Source of the DNA: CAZVGZ01 sp964627605
GTDB lineage: Bacteria; Latescibacterota; MWCZ01; CAZVGZ01
Assembly: GCA_964627605.1 (NCBI GenBank)
Contig: CAZVGZ010000020.1
Span: 1 to 61,532 of the forward strand
DNA length: 61,532 nucleotides
Direction of reading: 5' to 3'
Shown here: in pieces, positions 52,599-60,969 of the stretch
Layout: each line of letters begins with the position of its first letter
How positions within the stretch are numbered: the stretch's first letter is position 1
Notes under the pieces: model-generated
Database searches by the model: none
What the model was told of the DNA's origin: nothing
Seen by the model: only the letters and a program-made list of their open reading frames with translations
Translations under genes and position numbers: made by a program

Positions 52599-54111
52599 TC
52601 TCTCGTATCTCTGCCAACTTCCCGAACTGTTCCTGGATCGCTGGATACAGGCTTTTGTAAATTTCGAACCTTTTGCTGTAGGCCTCCTGAGCTTGGGAGT
52701 CAGGGGCGATGCGCTGCGCTTCACCGACTAGTGTACTAGCTGCGGCCAACACATCGGGCTGACGACCTAACGCTACCAACGCCATCGCCACCGCCCCCCT
52801 AGCCGACGCATCCATCTGGTTTGGGACTTTCAGCGGCACCCCTGTGACATCAGCGCGCATTCTGTTCCACCCAGCCATGCGTCCACCACCACCACCCACC
52901 CAGATCGACTTGGGGCGAATCCCAACTCGATCGGCGATCCAATCCAGGTTGTGCCTGACGCTCATCGACACGCCTTCAAGCACCGACCTAAGGAGAGTAT
53001 CCTGGTCCATATTTGCATCGAGGCCGAACCAGACTCCTCGGGCTTGAGAGTCCCAGATCGGCGAGCGTTCGCCGCCTAGATAAGGTAAAAAGACAGCAGT
53101 GGTGCTCATGGGTTTCCTGGGCCAACCATCGACTAGCGGGCCAATCTGGTCGTACCACCTTGTAAGATCGTCACTCCCGCTGACGGTCCTGCCAAACCAG
53201 TCCACCGATGCCCCACCGTTGGCGGTCGCTGCGAACGCAACCGAAAGCTCATGGGTTAGTGGGTAGCACAGAATGCCAGGAAGCCGTGGTGGTGGGCCAG
53301 CCAAAAACATCCCAACTATCTCTGTGGTGCCACTTATGTTAAAAGCCTCACCAACACCAGCCGCACCTGACCCCAGAATCCCTGCAAACGCGTCGATTGA
53401 TCCTGCTGTCACCGGCAGGCCCGCAGGCAGGTGGGTTTGGCGTTCCTGCGACCTGGTCGTCTCACCGACGATCTGCCACGGATGAAATATTTTGGGAACC
53501 AGACACGGGTCGATTCCCAGGTGACGAGCGTAGGATCGATCAACTTTCAGTCGGTGGGAATTGACGAGGCTCTTGAGACTGTACCTGTCAGAGGTGACCA
53601 AACCGGTTAGTTTCAGATTGAGATAGTCCTTTGGCAATACAACCGCACTCGCTCGCTCCCAGAGTAGTGGGAGGTTATCGCGAAGCCACAACAGTTTCGA
53701 CGGACCCATGTTGGCCGTCGATGGAAGATGAACTCCCAACGCCTTGTAACGTGCGTCATCGCTCAGCTCGCGGTTGATCCATTCAGCTTTGAGACCCGCT
53801 CGTGTGTCCTGCCATGTGAGCGCCTTGCCTAGCGGGTTACCATCGCCGTCCAAGAGAAGGTGACTCGGACCGTGCCCGCAGATCGCCACACCGATCAACC
53901 GCTCAGTCGCAACCTGTAAAGCGACCTGATTGGTGCAGACGCACATCGCCTCCCACCAGTCCTGGGGGTCCTGCTCGGCCCAGCCGTCTTGAGGGCGGTG
54001 TGTCGGGTAGTTCGGCGATTCGGCCCGGGCGTGGATTTGACCGGCACCATCCATAGCCACCGCACGGCATTTGTGAGTGCCCAGGTCGACTGCCAGAATC
54101 AGATCAGACAT
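52585..54111 (-). CDS. FGGY-family carbohydrate kinase (xylulokinase-like)
   Basis: A 508-residue sugar kinase: ILAVDLGTHKCRAVAMDGAG (phosphate 1), DGWAEQDPQDWWEAMC, AICGHGPSHLLLDGDGNPLG, LTWQDTRAGL (catalytic Asp region), PAGLPVTAGSIDAFAGILGS, NISGTTEIVGMF, ERSPIWDSQARGVWFGLD and IWVGGGGGRMAGWNRMRADV (adenosine site). It most resembles xylulokinase or ribulokinase relatives, but the sugar is unknown. It overlaps the upstream phosphoesterase gene by eight bases, so the two proteins are made together. Confidence 0.85.
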   Translation of the reverse strand: MSDLILAVDLGTHKCRAVAMDGAGQIHARAESPNYPTHRPQDGWAEQDPQDWWEAMCVCTNQVALQVATERLIGVAICGHGPSHLLLDGDGNPLGKALTWQDTRAGLKAEWINRELSDDARYKALGVHLPSTANMGPSKLLWLRDNLPLLWERASAVVLPKDYLNLKLTGLVTSDRYSLKSLVNSHRLKVDRSYARHLGIDPCLVPKIFHPWQIVGETTRSQERQTHLPAGLPVTAGSIDAFAGILGSGAAGVGEAFNISGTTEIVGMFLAGPPPRLPGILCYPLTHELSVAFAATANGGASVDWFGRTVSGSDDLTRWYDQIGPLVDGWPRKPMSTTAVFLPYLGGERSPIWDSQARGVWFGLDANMDQDTLLRSVLEGVSMSVRHNLDWIADRVGIRPKSIWVGGGGGRMAGWNRMRADVTGVPLKVPNQMDASARGAVAMALVALGRQPDVLAAASTLVGEAQRIAPDSQAQEAYSKRFEIYKSLYPAIQEQFGKLAEIRESEVE

Positions 54112-55219
54112 TGCCTGGTGGCCGCGTCGGGATCACGAAACTACGGTCGTTTGCGTCTCCCCATCGACCCGCCAACCACTTCTCTGTGGTACCATCGCCT
54201 ATGTCGTCGTAGCTCTGTTCGACTAGCGATAGATCACCAATTTGACGAGTGTGGTGCCACCAGCCGCTATCATGAACATCAATAACCGTGTAGGTGCATG
54301 GGTATATGGTGATCTCGCCGGAGACCACCTGGTGGACGGCCTTTCGGACGATATGTGCGGTCCAATGCTTGTGCCCACCGTAGATCGCGATGACGTGAGG
54401 ATGGATGGCGATCTTTTCAAGGAGGTATTCTGAGGAGGGGAACGACGACTCCAGCTCTCCGTCGCGGAGCATCACAGGCCAGTGGGTACACAGACATGTT
54501 GGTACGTTGCGATCTTTTTCAAGCTGCTTTCCAAGCCACTCGTGCTGGGCATCAGAGAGGTCGCCGCGTGCTGTATCCAACATCAACCACCTAATGCCAT
54601 CGCGCTCTTCGGCGTAGTATGAACGTCTGCGACCCCACGTCTTGCACCACTGCCGTGTCTGTCGCACCTCCAGATCGTGGTTGCCAGGCACAACGGCGTA
54701 GGGGATACCACACCCATCCAGAGCCCTTTTCGCAGCGACAGCGTCATCCCTCGAACCTGCGCCGTCAACAATATCTCCAGTGATTACCAGCCACTCCACC
54801 TCCAAACCGCGAAGATCATCGAGCGTCTTCAACAACACCTCTTCGGAGCGGTCTCTAAGGCGCCCTTTTTTCGGAGCCCTTCCAGTACAGAAGTGCGTAT
54901 CTGGAAGGTGCGCCCATCTCACTCTCCTAGGTCCCGACGGCGTAGGCATCGTCTGAATGGGACGCCTGACGGTTCGACCGTGGTATTTGAGGAGGATGTC
55001 CACCTGCCTGCCTGAAGGCACTCCCCCAAAACGCCATCTCCATAGACGACCGTCATTCCAAGTCTCTATGGAGATGGGGCCAAGCGGATCGATTCCGCCA
55101 GTGAGTATCTGGCATTCTGGCTGACCCACTGAGCCCAAATGGGCTGTGGCCACAATCTCAGAATCCGTGACTGTTGGCACATGAAGGCCGATAGCGGGAA
55201 TATCTTCGGAATACTCCAT
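54104..55219 (-). CDS. Metallophosphoesterase with N-terminal beta domain
   Basis: A 371-residue calcineurin-type phosphoesterase. About 100 N-terminal residues form a beta domain. The catalytic blocks are VRWAHLPDTHFCTGR (Asp-x-His), WLVITGDIVDGAG, AVVPGNHDLEV, CLCTHWPVML and IYGGHKHWTAHI. The last block reads GGHKH instead of GGHTH. No signal peptide. It directly precedes, and overlaps, the FGGY kinase gene, suggesting it removes phosphate from a sugar or related metabolite. Confidence 0.82.
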   Translation of the reverse strand: MEYSEDIPAIGLHVPTVTDSEIVATAHLGSVGQPECQILTGGIDPLGPISIETWNDGRLWRWRFGGVPSGRQVDILLKYHGRTVRRPIQTMPTPSGPRRVRWAHLPDTHFCTGRAPKKGRLRDRSEEVLLKTLDDLRGLEVEWLVITGDIVDGAGSRDDAVAAKRALDGCGIPYAVVPGNHDLEVRQTRQWCKTWGRRRSYYAEERDGIRWLMLDTARGDLSDAQHEWLGKQLEKDRNVPTCLCTHWPVMLRDGELESSFPSSEYLLEKIAIHPHVIAIYGGHKHWTAHIVRKAVHQVVSGEITIYPCTYTVIDVHDSGWWHHTRQIGDLSLVEQSYDDIGDGTTEKWLAGRWGDANDRSFVIPTRPPGNV

Positions 55220-55237
55220 TAACGTTGCACACCCATA

Positions 55238-56107
55238 TCAGTTCAGACGTTTGAGAATATGGAACCCTTGGGCTGTTTCGATGATCGCGGTCATTTCACC
55301 TACCGCGATCTCACCCAGAGCATCTTCCATCTGGGGTATCATGTCTCCTGGGCCGAAAAAACCCATGTCGCCACCGAGCTCTGCTGAAGGGTCTTTGGAG
55401 TGTTTGAGAGCCAACGAGATGAAGTCGCCACCAGCTAAGAGCTGTCTGTGCACCTTTTGAGCTTCATCACGGGTGGACGTCATTATATGTCTTACCCGCA
55501 TGTGGCCAGCACTCATGCCTGACTGGTATTCGTCGCGACGCGTCTGAGCGAGCGCAAGAAGCCGACGAGGGAGTGCGGCCTGGGGATAGAGATTAGCTGC
55601 ATGGGTGAACCAACCCAAAGCATCGTCATAACGGTCCTGAACGGCCATAACAGCACCCAACTGGAGCATTGGATCGACATAGATCGAATCCATCTCAATC
55701 GCTTTCAGGAATAGCCCCTCAGCCTCATTGCGTTGACCATCCAGTCGCGCCAGAAGCCCAAGGTTGTGGAGCGCTCCTGCATGAGGCGGATCGTTCTCCG
55801 CCGCCAACCTGAACTGCTCACGGGCGTCATCGAGTCTGTTGATTTTGACCAATACAATGCCCAGATTGAATCTTAGCTGAGGGTCGTCTGGAGAGAGTCT
55901 GACGGCATGAAAGAGGTCCTCCGACGCCAGACCCAGTTCACCGCTGTTGGCCCTTTCGACTGCGCGCCCATGATAAAACTTTGTGCTGTCAACCCTATCT
56001 GCGACCGCTTGGGGCGCAATCATGTACCCTAAAAAGATTGTCGTCAAAGCGGCGATAGGAGAGCGCAGCCAATTGACCCTCCCTGATCCCTTTAGCAAAT
56101 TGTACAT
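55238..56107 (-). CDS. Exported TPR protein with parvulin (PpiC) prolyl isomerase domain
   Basis: A 289-residue protein with a signal peptide (SPIAALTTIFLGYMIAPQAV). Four to five TPR units (residues about 40-190: ASEDLFHAVRLSPDDPQLRF, AREQFRLAAENDPPHAGALH, AEGLFLKAIEMDSIYVDPML) precede a C-terminal rotamase (residues about 200-289: AGHMRVRHIMTSTRDEAQKV, LALKHSKDPSAELGGDMGFF, DALGEIAVGEMTAIIETAQG, FHILKRLN). It likely acts as a periplasmic folding helper for outer-membrane or secreted proteins. The TPR-parvulin order is uncommon; SurA/PrsA-like proteins usually lack TPRs. An 18-base gap separates it from the downstream phosphoesterase gene. Confidence 0.82.
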   Translation of the reverse strand: MYNLLKGSGRVNWLRSPIAALTTIFLGYMIAPQAVADRVDSTKFYHGRAVERANSGELGLASEDLFHAVRLSPDDPQLRFNLGIVLVKINRLDDAREQFRLAAENDPPHAGALHNLGLLARLDGQRNEAEGLFLKAIEMDSIYVDPMLQLGAVMAVQDRYDDALGWFTHAANLYPQAALPRRLLALAQTRRDEYQSGMSAGHMRVRHIMTSTRDEAQKVHRQLLAGGDFISLALKHSKDPSAELGGDMGFFGPGDMIPQMEDALGEIAVGEMTAIIETAQGFHILKRLN

Positions 56108-56161
56108 GAACGTTTACCTTGCCGGTTCGCCACATTCAATAGACCGAACACTGGAACTACC

Positions 56162-56437
56162 ATGTCCGACCTGTCCAAAAACACCAAAGCGCGCTATCCC
56201 GTCAACTCTTTGAGGTCTTTGCATGAGGACCTCAACACGCCCGCCGCACGTCATGCCTATTACGGGCTTCTGGAAGGGGTGTCGATCGACCACTTCCGTA
56301 CTGGCGCAAAAAGACGGATCAAAGAGCTTGCCAAACAGCTCTCGATGCGCGTGGCCATAGATGACGTATCTATGGACGATGCCAGCAAGCAGATGAACGA
56401 CCTATATATCGAGTGCGGCGGCCCGCCCCAAGAGTAG
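56162..56437 (+). CDS. Small conserved-looking hypothetical protein
   Basis: A 91-residue soluble, basic and helical protein starting MSDLSKNTKARYPVNSLRSL and containing AYYGLLEGVSIDHFRTGAKR. It has no membrane segment or motif I can name. It is transcribed away from the TPR-parvulin gene with only 54 bases between start codons, so both may share a regulatory region. Codon use is like that of neighbouring genes. Confidence 0.55.
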   Translation: MSDLSKNTKARYPVNSLRSLHEDLNTPAARHAYYGLLEGVSIDHFRTGAKRRIKELAKQLSMRVAIDDVSMDDASKQMNDLYIECGGPPQE

Positions 56438-56489
56438 CAAAACGATAATATGAAGTGCGGCGCATTCTATCTGTTACCAACTTCGTGCG

Positions 56490-57908
56490 CTAGAACCTAC
56501 ACGTTTGAAACGTGAGGACCGTGGAGGCGGTGTCCTTCCAACCGTCGGTCGGCAGCCCAGCTTTTTGAGAAGCCATCTCCAAAAACGTGACCGCATCCCA
56601 GCCTCGTTCGCTCGCCACTTCCGGCAAGAGCACGCCGCGTTTGGATGCTTGGATTACCATGACCCCGTCCCGTCCCACGCAGATATCTGTGGGGTGATTC
56701 GTTGGTGACATCGGGCCTATCACCGATATCTGAATCTCCAAACTCTCAAGCTCTTTCTGATTCACCGGCTCAAACCGGTGATCGCGGGTCGCAGCGGCGT
56801 AGGCCATCTCGACGACAGTATCTATCAGCGGCCTTTCAGCGGTCATCTGCCCCAAGCACCCCCTAAGGGTACTCTCTAGTCTCAGAGTCACGAACGCGCC
56901 AGCTTCCTGGAGCCTGGAACCACCTACACCTTCAATCGTCGGCATCGGGAGCCCGGCTGCGGCTGCGACCACAGCTTCTCTAGCGGCGTTCTTGAGCGCA
57001 CTGCGATCTTCATTGGAGATCGGGATAATACATCCGCCCTCGCTTTGCCTGGCTATAGCAACTGAGGCATATCCCACAACATAGCCCGTTTTTTCGCCGG
57101 TGACATCGCCAGAATTGGTTCTTGACAACACTGTCGATCCGTCGGATGTCAGTTTTTTGGCAGCAACCATGACTGAGACAATCGGTCCTATCCCACATGC
57201 CGCTGTCGTTCCAGGTGCGCTCTGTCTCGCTGCTGCTCTATGCGCCACGCGAGCATCACCATTACAGATTGCGCTAAGAACCCGCTCGTCGGACTCAAGG
57301 CAGTCGGAGTAGGACTCACCATGGTAGAGATCAGAGCTGGCGACTATGAGTACAAGGTGGTCTCCAACGGCCTCAGCGATAGCCTCACCCAACTGCTTAC
57401 AAATGTCCCATGACATATCGGACATCACCAACGGCACAATCGGCACATCTCCTAGCGTCCGTTGTATGAACGGAAGCTGAACCTCGATGGCGTGCTCTGA
57501 GCAGTGACCCAACTCGGTCAGCCTGATATCGGGCATCAGATTTTCGAGCGACCGCGTAATCTCCCTGTCAACCCGCAGAATTCCGAGGGGCGTAGCATAT
57601 CCGTCGCCAGGATAGGCGGAAACGCCGCCAAAACTGTCCTTGTGGCTTGGAGCGACTATGATAACCGCCTCATACCTGTTGTCACCCAGACAGCTATATG
57701 CAGCCGCAGCGGTGCCACCCGAAAAACGGTATCCGGCATGGGGCGCGATCAGCGCGATAATCTCGCGATCGGCGACCACTTTCGGCGAAGTCGGACTGTC
57801 AGCTATTAGCTGGTCTACCTCTCGCCTAAGTGCGTCAGGGTCAGAAGGGTAGAACCCTCTTGGCCCACACACTGCGGCTTCCCGGATTTTTTCAAGAGTA
57901 GTGGCCAT
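56490..57908 (-). CDS. MEMO1-AMMECR1 fusion (AmmeMemoRadiSam proteins B and A)
   Basis: A 472-residue fusion. Residues about 10-285 are the MEMO1 domain (LIAPHAGYRFSGGTAAAAYS, VIIVAPSHKDSFGGVSAYPG, GHCSEHAIEVQLPFIQRTLG, VASSDLYHGESYSD), with His/Asp/Cys positions like those that bind metal in MEMO1. Residues about 300-472 are the AMMECR1 domain (GAFVTLRLESTLRGCLGQMT, YAAATRDHRFEPVNQKELES, IQASKRGVLLPEVASERGWD). The two are usually separate or fused proteins accompanied by a radical-SAM partner, which is not within the window. Chemistry is not firmly known. Confidence 0.9.
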   Translation of the reverse strand: MATTLEKIREAAVCGPRGFYPSDPDALRREVDQLIADSPTSPKVVADREIIALIAPHAGYRFSGGTAAAAYSCLGDNRYEAVIIVAPSHKDSFGGVSAYPGDGYATPLGILRVDREITRSLENLMPDIRLTELGHCSEHAIEVQLPFIQRTLGDVPIVPLVMSDMSWDICKQLGEAIAEAVGDHLVLIVASSDLYHGESYSDCLESDERVLSAICNGDARVAHRAAARQSAPGTTAACGIGPIVSVMVAAKKLTSDGSTVLSRTNSGDVTGEKTGYVVGYASVAIARQSEGGCIIPISNEDRSALKNAAREAVVAAAAGLPMPTIEGVGGSRLQEAGAFVTLRLESTLRGCLGQMTAERPLIDTVVEMAYAAATRDHRFEPVNQKELESLEIQISVIGPMSPTNHPTDICVGRDGVMVIQASKRGVLLPEVASERGWDAVTFLEMASQKAGLPTDGWKDTASTVLTFQTCRF

Positions 57909-57976
57909 ATGGAGATTTCCGATGAGTCGGACCCTTTAAGATCGCCTGCGTTGATCACGAACGTCAATCACTGCGT

Positions 57977-58528
57977 TCAGCGTATCCACGCCATCCGTCT
58001 GACAGACTTTTGCGAACCTATCCGAATATCCACCAGATAGACTCCACTGGCCGCCTGCCGCCCAGACCCGATCTTTCCATCCCACGATATGGTCGTCACT
58101 CCGACAGGGTGTGCGCCTTGAACCAACTCCGCCACCTCTTGACCCAGTAGATCGTAGAGCCGAACCGACACCGTCGCTGGTGTCTTGAGGTCGATCTTCC
58201 GGTAGCTACGATCACACCCATCAAAGCAGCAGATATCGGTCTCACCGGCGTTTTTCACAGTGACCGTGCGCCAGAATGAACCGTCCACGTACACGTCAAC
58301 GCCCTCGCCGGTCGGCTCTGAGATTGCTGAGGCGCGAAGGGAGACAGCAGTGCTGTCAGTCGCGAGCCTGACCGCAGCCCCAGCAGCGTACCGCGCCAAC
58401 GGGCTTACTTGCCAGGAGACGCTGTCGATATCAGCGCGAGGCAGACGCCACAAGTCAGGAGCGTTGTCACGCGTCCAGGGAAGGCCGCTGATTTTGATGG
58501 AGTCTTCGTGAGGTGAATACCAATCCAC
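57977..58528 (-). CDS. Chimeric ORF: hydrolase N-terminal domain fused to a FlgD-like Ig domain
   Basis: The 183-residue product starts at GTG (DWYSPHEDSIKISGLPWTRD), like the N-terminal beta domain of certain SGNH hydrolases (RLPRADIDSVSWQVSPLARY, DVYVDGSFWRTVTVKNAGET, CCFDGCDRSYRKIDL). Instead of the catalytic domain, TPATVSVRLYDLLGQEVAEL, VTTISWDGKIGSGRQAASGV and VRRMAWIR follow, a FlgD/T9SS-type C-terminal domain that should only occur in exported proteins. There is no signal peptide. The junction lies near 58,185. A deletion that removed the end of one gene and the start of another explains it best. Function doubtful. Confidence 0.5.
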   Translation of the reverse strand: MDWYSPHEDSIKISGLPWTRDNAPDLWRLPRADIDSVSWQVSPLARYAAGAAVRLATDSTAVSLRASAISEPTGEGVDVYVDGSFWRTVTVKNAGETDICCFDGCDRSYRKIDLKTPATVSVRLYDLLGQEVAELVQGAHPVGVTTISWDGKIGSGRQAASGVYLVDIRIGSQKSVRRMAWIR

Positions 58529-58541
58529 GGCTACATCCTAG

Positions 58542-58563
58542 AGCCACACGTTCCGCTGTGGCT
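58542..58563. promoter_or_regulatory. 7-bp hairpin between queF and the chimeric ORF
   Basis: AGCCACA and TGTGGCT pair around an eight-base spacer, 87 bases after the queF stop on the minus strand and just upstream of the next ORF. It may be a weak terminator or a transcript hairpin; no T-run follows. Confidence 0.3.
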
Positions 58564-58649
58564 GGGTCATTGGATAGGTCAACATAGAGATCATCATAAT
58601 CGCCGAGAAAACGCAGCGATAAAAAGGACCACACTGGCAGCGATCTAGT

Positions 58650-59057
58650 CTAGGCGTCTGAGGCCGGAGCGGCGTCATAGTGCGCGGTGACGGAGGTGGA
58701 GATTCCGCCTCGTACACTAAATTCTGCCACCACTTCCATCCATCTTGGCGAACAAGCTGCAATCAGGTCGTCGAGGATTTTGTTTGCGACGTTCTCAAAG
58801 AAGATGCCCATGTTGCGGTAGGCTAGGAAGTAGTATTTGAGCGATTTTAGTTCGACGCACAACTGGTCAGGCACGTATGTAATACCGATCTCAGCAAAGT
58901 CTGGTAGGCCGGTCTTTGGACAAATAGAGGTGTACTCAGGCACCGCGATGACGATTTTATAGTCGCGGTCGGCGTACTGGTTGGGCCAGCACTCTATCGA
59001 CGGAGTCTCGCCTCCAGACTTGGCGTGTTCATCGGTATATCCCCTCTGATCGGTCAT
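58650..59057 (-). CDS. queF: NADPH-dependent 7-cyano-7-deazaguanine reductase
   Basis: A 135-residue short-type (unimodular) QueF. Motifs: EYTSICPKTGLPDFAEIGIT with the catalytic Cys and Asp, CVELKSLKYYFLAYRNMGIF with the substrate-binding Glu and the characteristic KSLKxY, and FENVANKILDD. It reduces preQ0 to preQ1 for queuosine in tRNA. ATG is followed by a short acidic leader. Other queuosine genes are not seen. Confidence 0.93.
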   Translation of the reverse strand: MTDQRGYTDEHAKSGGETPSIECWPNQYADRDYKIVIAVPEYTSICPKTGLPDFAEIGITYVPDQLCVELKSLKYYFLAYRNMGIFFENVANKILDDLIAACSPRWMEVVAEFSVRGGISTSVTAHYDAAPASDA

Positions 59058-59115
59058 CGCTCAATCCGTGTTGGTATTATGGGCACCTCTTGCGGGGTTC
59101 TGTGGCGCGTTTTAA

Positions 59116-59892
59116 TCATTCCCAACCTTGAGCATCGAGACGTTGTTCGGGTGGTGTCTGTCCGAACGGTCCTGCGGGGACACCGACGACCACTATGTTT
59201 GGGGGCACATCTTTGGTGACTACCGCCCCAGCGCCCACCAACGCGTCCTCACCGATCTCAATCCCCGGTCTTATCACTGCGGCGACCCCGACGCGGGAAC
59301 CACGACGCATGGTTATGCCCTTGAACTGCTCAAACCGCTCTTCTGTCCTGCCAACGAAGTTATCGTTGGAAGTTGAAACCATCGGTGCCACAAAACAGAA
59401 GTCCTCAATTACTGAATGCGCAGTGATGTAGCAGGCGGTCTCAAGCTTGCACTTGTGGCCAACCTGGCACATGTTTTCGACCGTTACGTTTCGACCGACT
59501 ATGGTGTAATCACCGATGGTGACATCCTCGCGAACCGACGCGCTGTCAGCCACTAGTACATGTTCACCCAACGAAGCACCACGATAGATCACCACATGGG
59601 TACCGATCAGACTTCCGGTCCCGATGCGCGTTGGTGGCTGTTCTGTGGAGTGTTTGAATGCGCTCCTTTTGGCTCGCATGGGACGCTTGCCAATAACTGT
59701 CGGACCGTCGATCTGCACTTCGTCGCCAATCACCGTGTCTGCGAGTATTTGAACTCCGTGTCCAAACCGACAGCCGCAACCGATCGAAACGCCAGCCTCA
59801 ATGACGCAAAACTCTCCCAACGTGGTGCCTTCGCCTATCTCTGCGTCTGGTGCTACCGAGCAGTTGGACTCCGACGGCAAAACAGCCTCCAC
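59116..59892 (-). CDS. Left-handed beta-helix acyltransferase (WbpD/WlbB-like)
   Basis: A 258-residue hexapeptide-repeat protein with many I-G-x-x repeats (VAPDAEIGEGTTLGEFCVIE, VQILADTVIGDEVQIDGPTV, REDVTIGDYTIVGRNVTVEN, GRPGIEIGEDALVGAGAVVT-like RPGIEIGEDALVGAGAVVTK) and the final VVVGVPAGPFGQTPPE. Such proteins form trimers and transfer acetyl groups from acetyl-CoA to amino-sugars. Next to 3- and 6-dehydrogenase genes it is most likely the N-acetyltransferase of a UDP-diacetamido-uronic-acid pathway. A GTG start is used. The insert after VIGKRPMRAKR is longer than in WbpD. Confidence 0.8.
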   Translation of the reverse strand: MEAVLPSESNCSVAPDAEIGEGTTLGEFCVIEAGVSIGCGCRFGHGVQILADTVIGDEVQIDGPTVIGKRPMRAKRSAFKHSTEQPPTRIGTGSLIGTHVVIYRGASLGEHVLVADSASVREDVTIGDYTIVGRNVTVENMCQVGHKCKLETACYITAHSVIEDFCFVAPMVSTSNDNFVGRTEERFEQFKGITMRRGSRVGVAAVIRPGIEIGEDALVGAGAVVTKDVPPNIVVVGVPAGPFGQTPPEQRLDAQGWE

Positions 59893-59946
59893 TCTCTAAT
59901 TGATTCCGATGGGATGACGCCTGCATCGACTAAACGGATCGCGGAA

Positions 59947-60969
59947 CTACGTCAGCTCCACAGGGCGGCCCTGGTGCTCAAGTGACTCTTGTGCTGCCGC
60001 CAACAGTTTCACGACCGCAAGACCATCCGCCCCATCACTAGGCGGAGGATTTCCGGTCGAGATCGCCTCTACGAACGCGGCGCACTCTTTTCTCAGCGGC
60101 TCGGTCATGGCGATAGCGGGAATAGAGATGTCGCCTTGGCGATAGGTCAGCGCCTCTGCATAGGAACCGTAAGGAGCCTGCCCTTGGGTCGTCGTGGTGT
60201 CGACGCCGTGGTCAAATATCCGCACTTTTTCAGTCGCCGAAACATCATCCAACACCGCCATTTTTTTAGTGCCCACGACAGTCAACTGCCTCACTTTGTG
60301 TGGGTCCAGCCAACTTACATGTATATGCCCAATTCGTCCACTAGGGAAAGAGACCGTCACGAACACCACATCTTCGATGTCGCTTTGGAGATATGCATGC
60401 CCGGTGGCGCTTACGCGGGCGGGCTCTTCACCAAGGAGCATGAGCATCACCGAGAAATCGTGCGGCGCCAGACTCCAGAGCGCGTTTTCATCGGTACGGA
60501 CCCGACCTAGATTAACCCGTGTCGAGTAGAGGTATCGCACATCCCCCAACGCCCCGGCGTCAATCTGCTCTTTCATCCACAGATAGGCTGGGTGGTATTT
60601 GAGAAGATGGCCGACCATGAGGATTCGGTCAGCGGCTCTGGCCTGCGCTACCAGTTTCTCGCCGTCTCTCACGTCCAGAGTAAGCGGTTTCTCGACAAAG
60701 ACATGCTTGCCAGCAGCCAAAGCCTGCGAGGCCAGTGAGGCGTGAGAGGCAGCGTTGATGGCGACTACGACGGCGTCAACGCTGTCGTCTGACCAAATAT
60801 CCTCCACATTGCCGGTGGTTTGGACCGTACGGTACCGCTCTTTGACCGTTTCTTGAACTTGCTCCCGGCTGTCGCAAACCCATGCCAGTTCTACCCCATC
60901 AAGGGAAGCGAAATTGCGCAGGATGTTCTTACCCCAATAGCCGACACCAATCTGAGCCAGACGGATCAT
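59947..60969 (-). CDS. Gfo/Idh/MocA oxidoreductase (WlbA/WbpB-like UDP-sugar 3-dehydrogenase)
   Basis: A 340-residue oxidoreductase: IRLAQIGVGYWGKNILRNFA at the N-terminus, VCDSREQVQETVKERY, AGKHVFVEKPLTLDVRDGEK (EKP motif), MVGHLLKYHPAYLWMKEQID, and SLAPHDFSVMLMLLGEEPAR with the His-Asp pair. The YWGKN start and H-D motif are typical of WlbA/WbpB, which oxidise UDP-GlcNAcA at C3. It overlaps the end of a nucleotide-sugar 6-dehydrogenase gene by four bases (ATGA), as expected for that pathway. Confidence 0.85.
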   Translation of the reverse strand: MIRLAQIGVGYWGKNILRNFASLDGVELAWVCDSREQVQETVKERYRTVQTTGNVEDIWSDDSVDAVVVAINAASHASLASQALAAGKHVFVEKPLTLDVRDGEKLVAQARAADRILMVGHLLKYHPAYLWMKEQIDAGALGDVRYLYSTRVNLGRVRTDENALWSLAPHDFSVMLMLLGEEPARVSATGHAYLQSDIEDVVFVTVSFPSGRIGHIHVSWLDPHKVRQLTVVGTKKMAVLDDVSATEKVRIFDHGVDTTTTQGQAPYGSYAEALTYRQGDISIPAIAMTEPLRKECAAFVEAISTGNPPPSDGADGLAVVKLLAAAQESLEHQGRPVELT

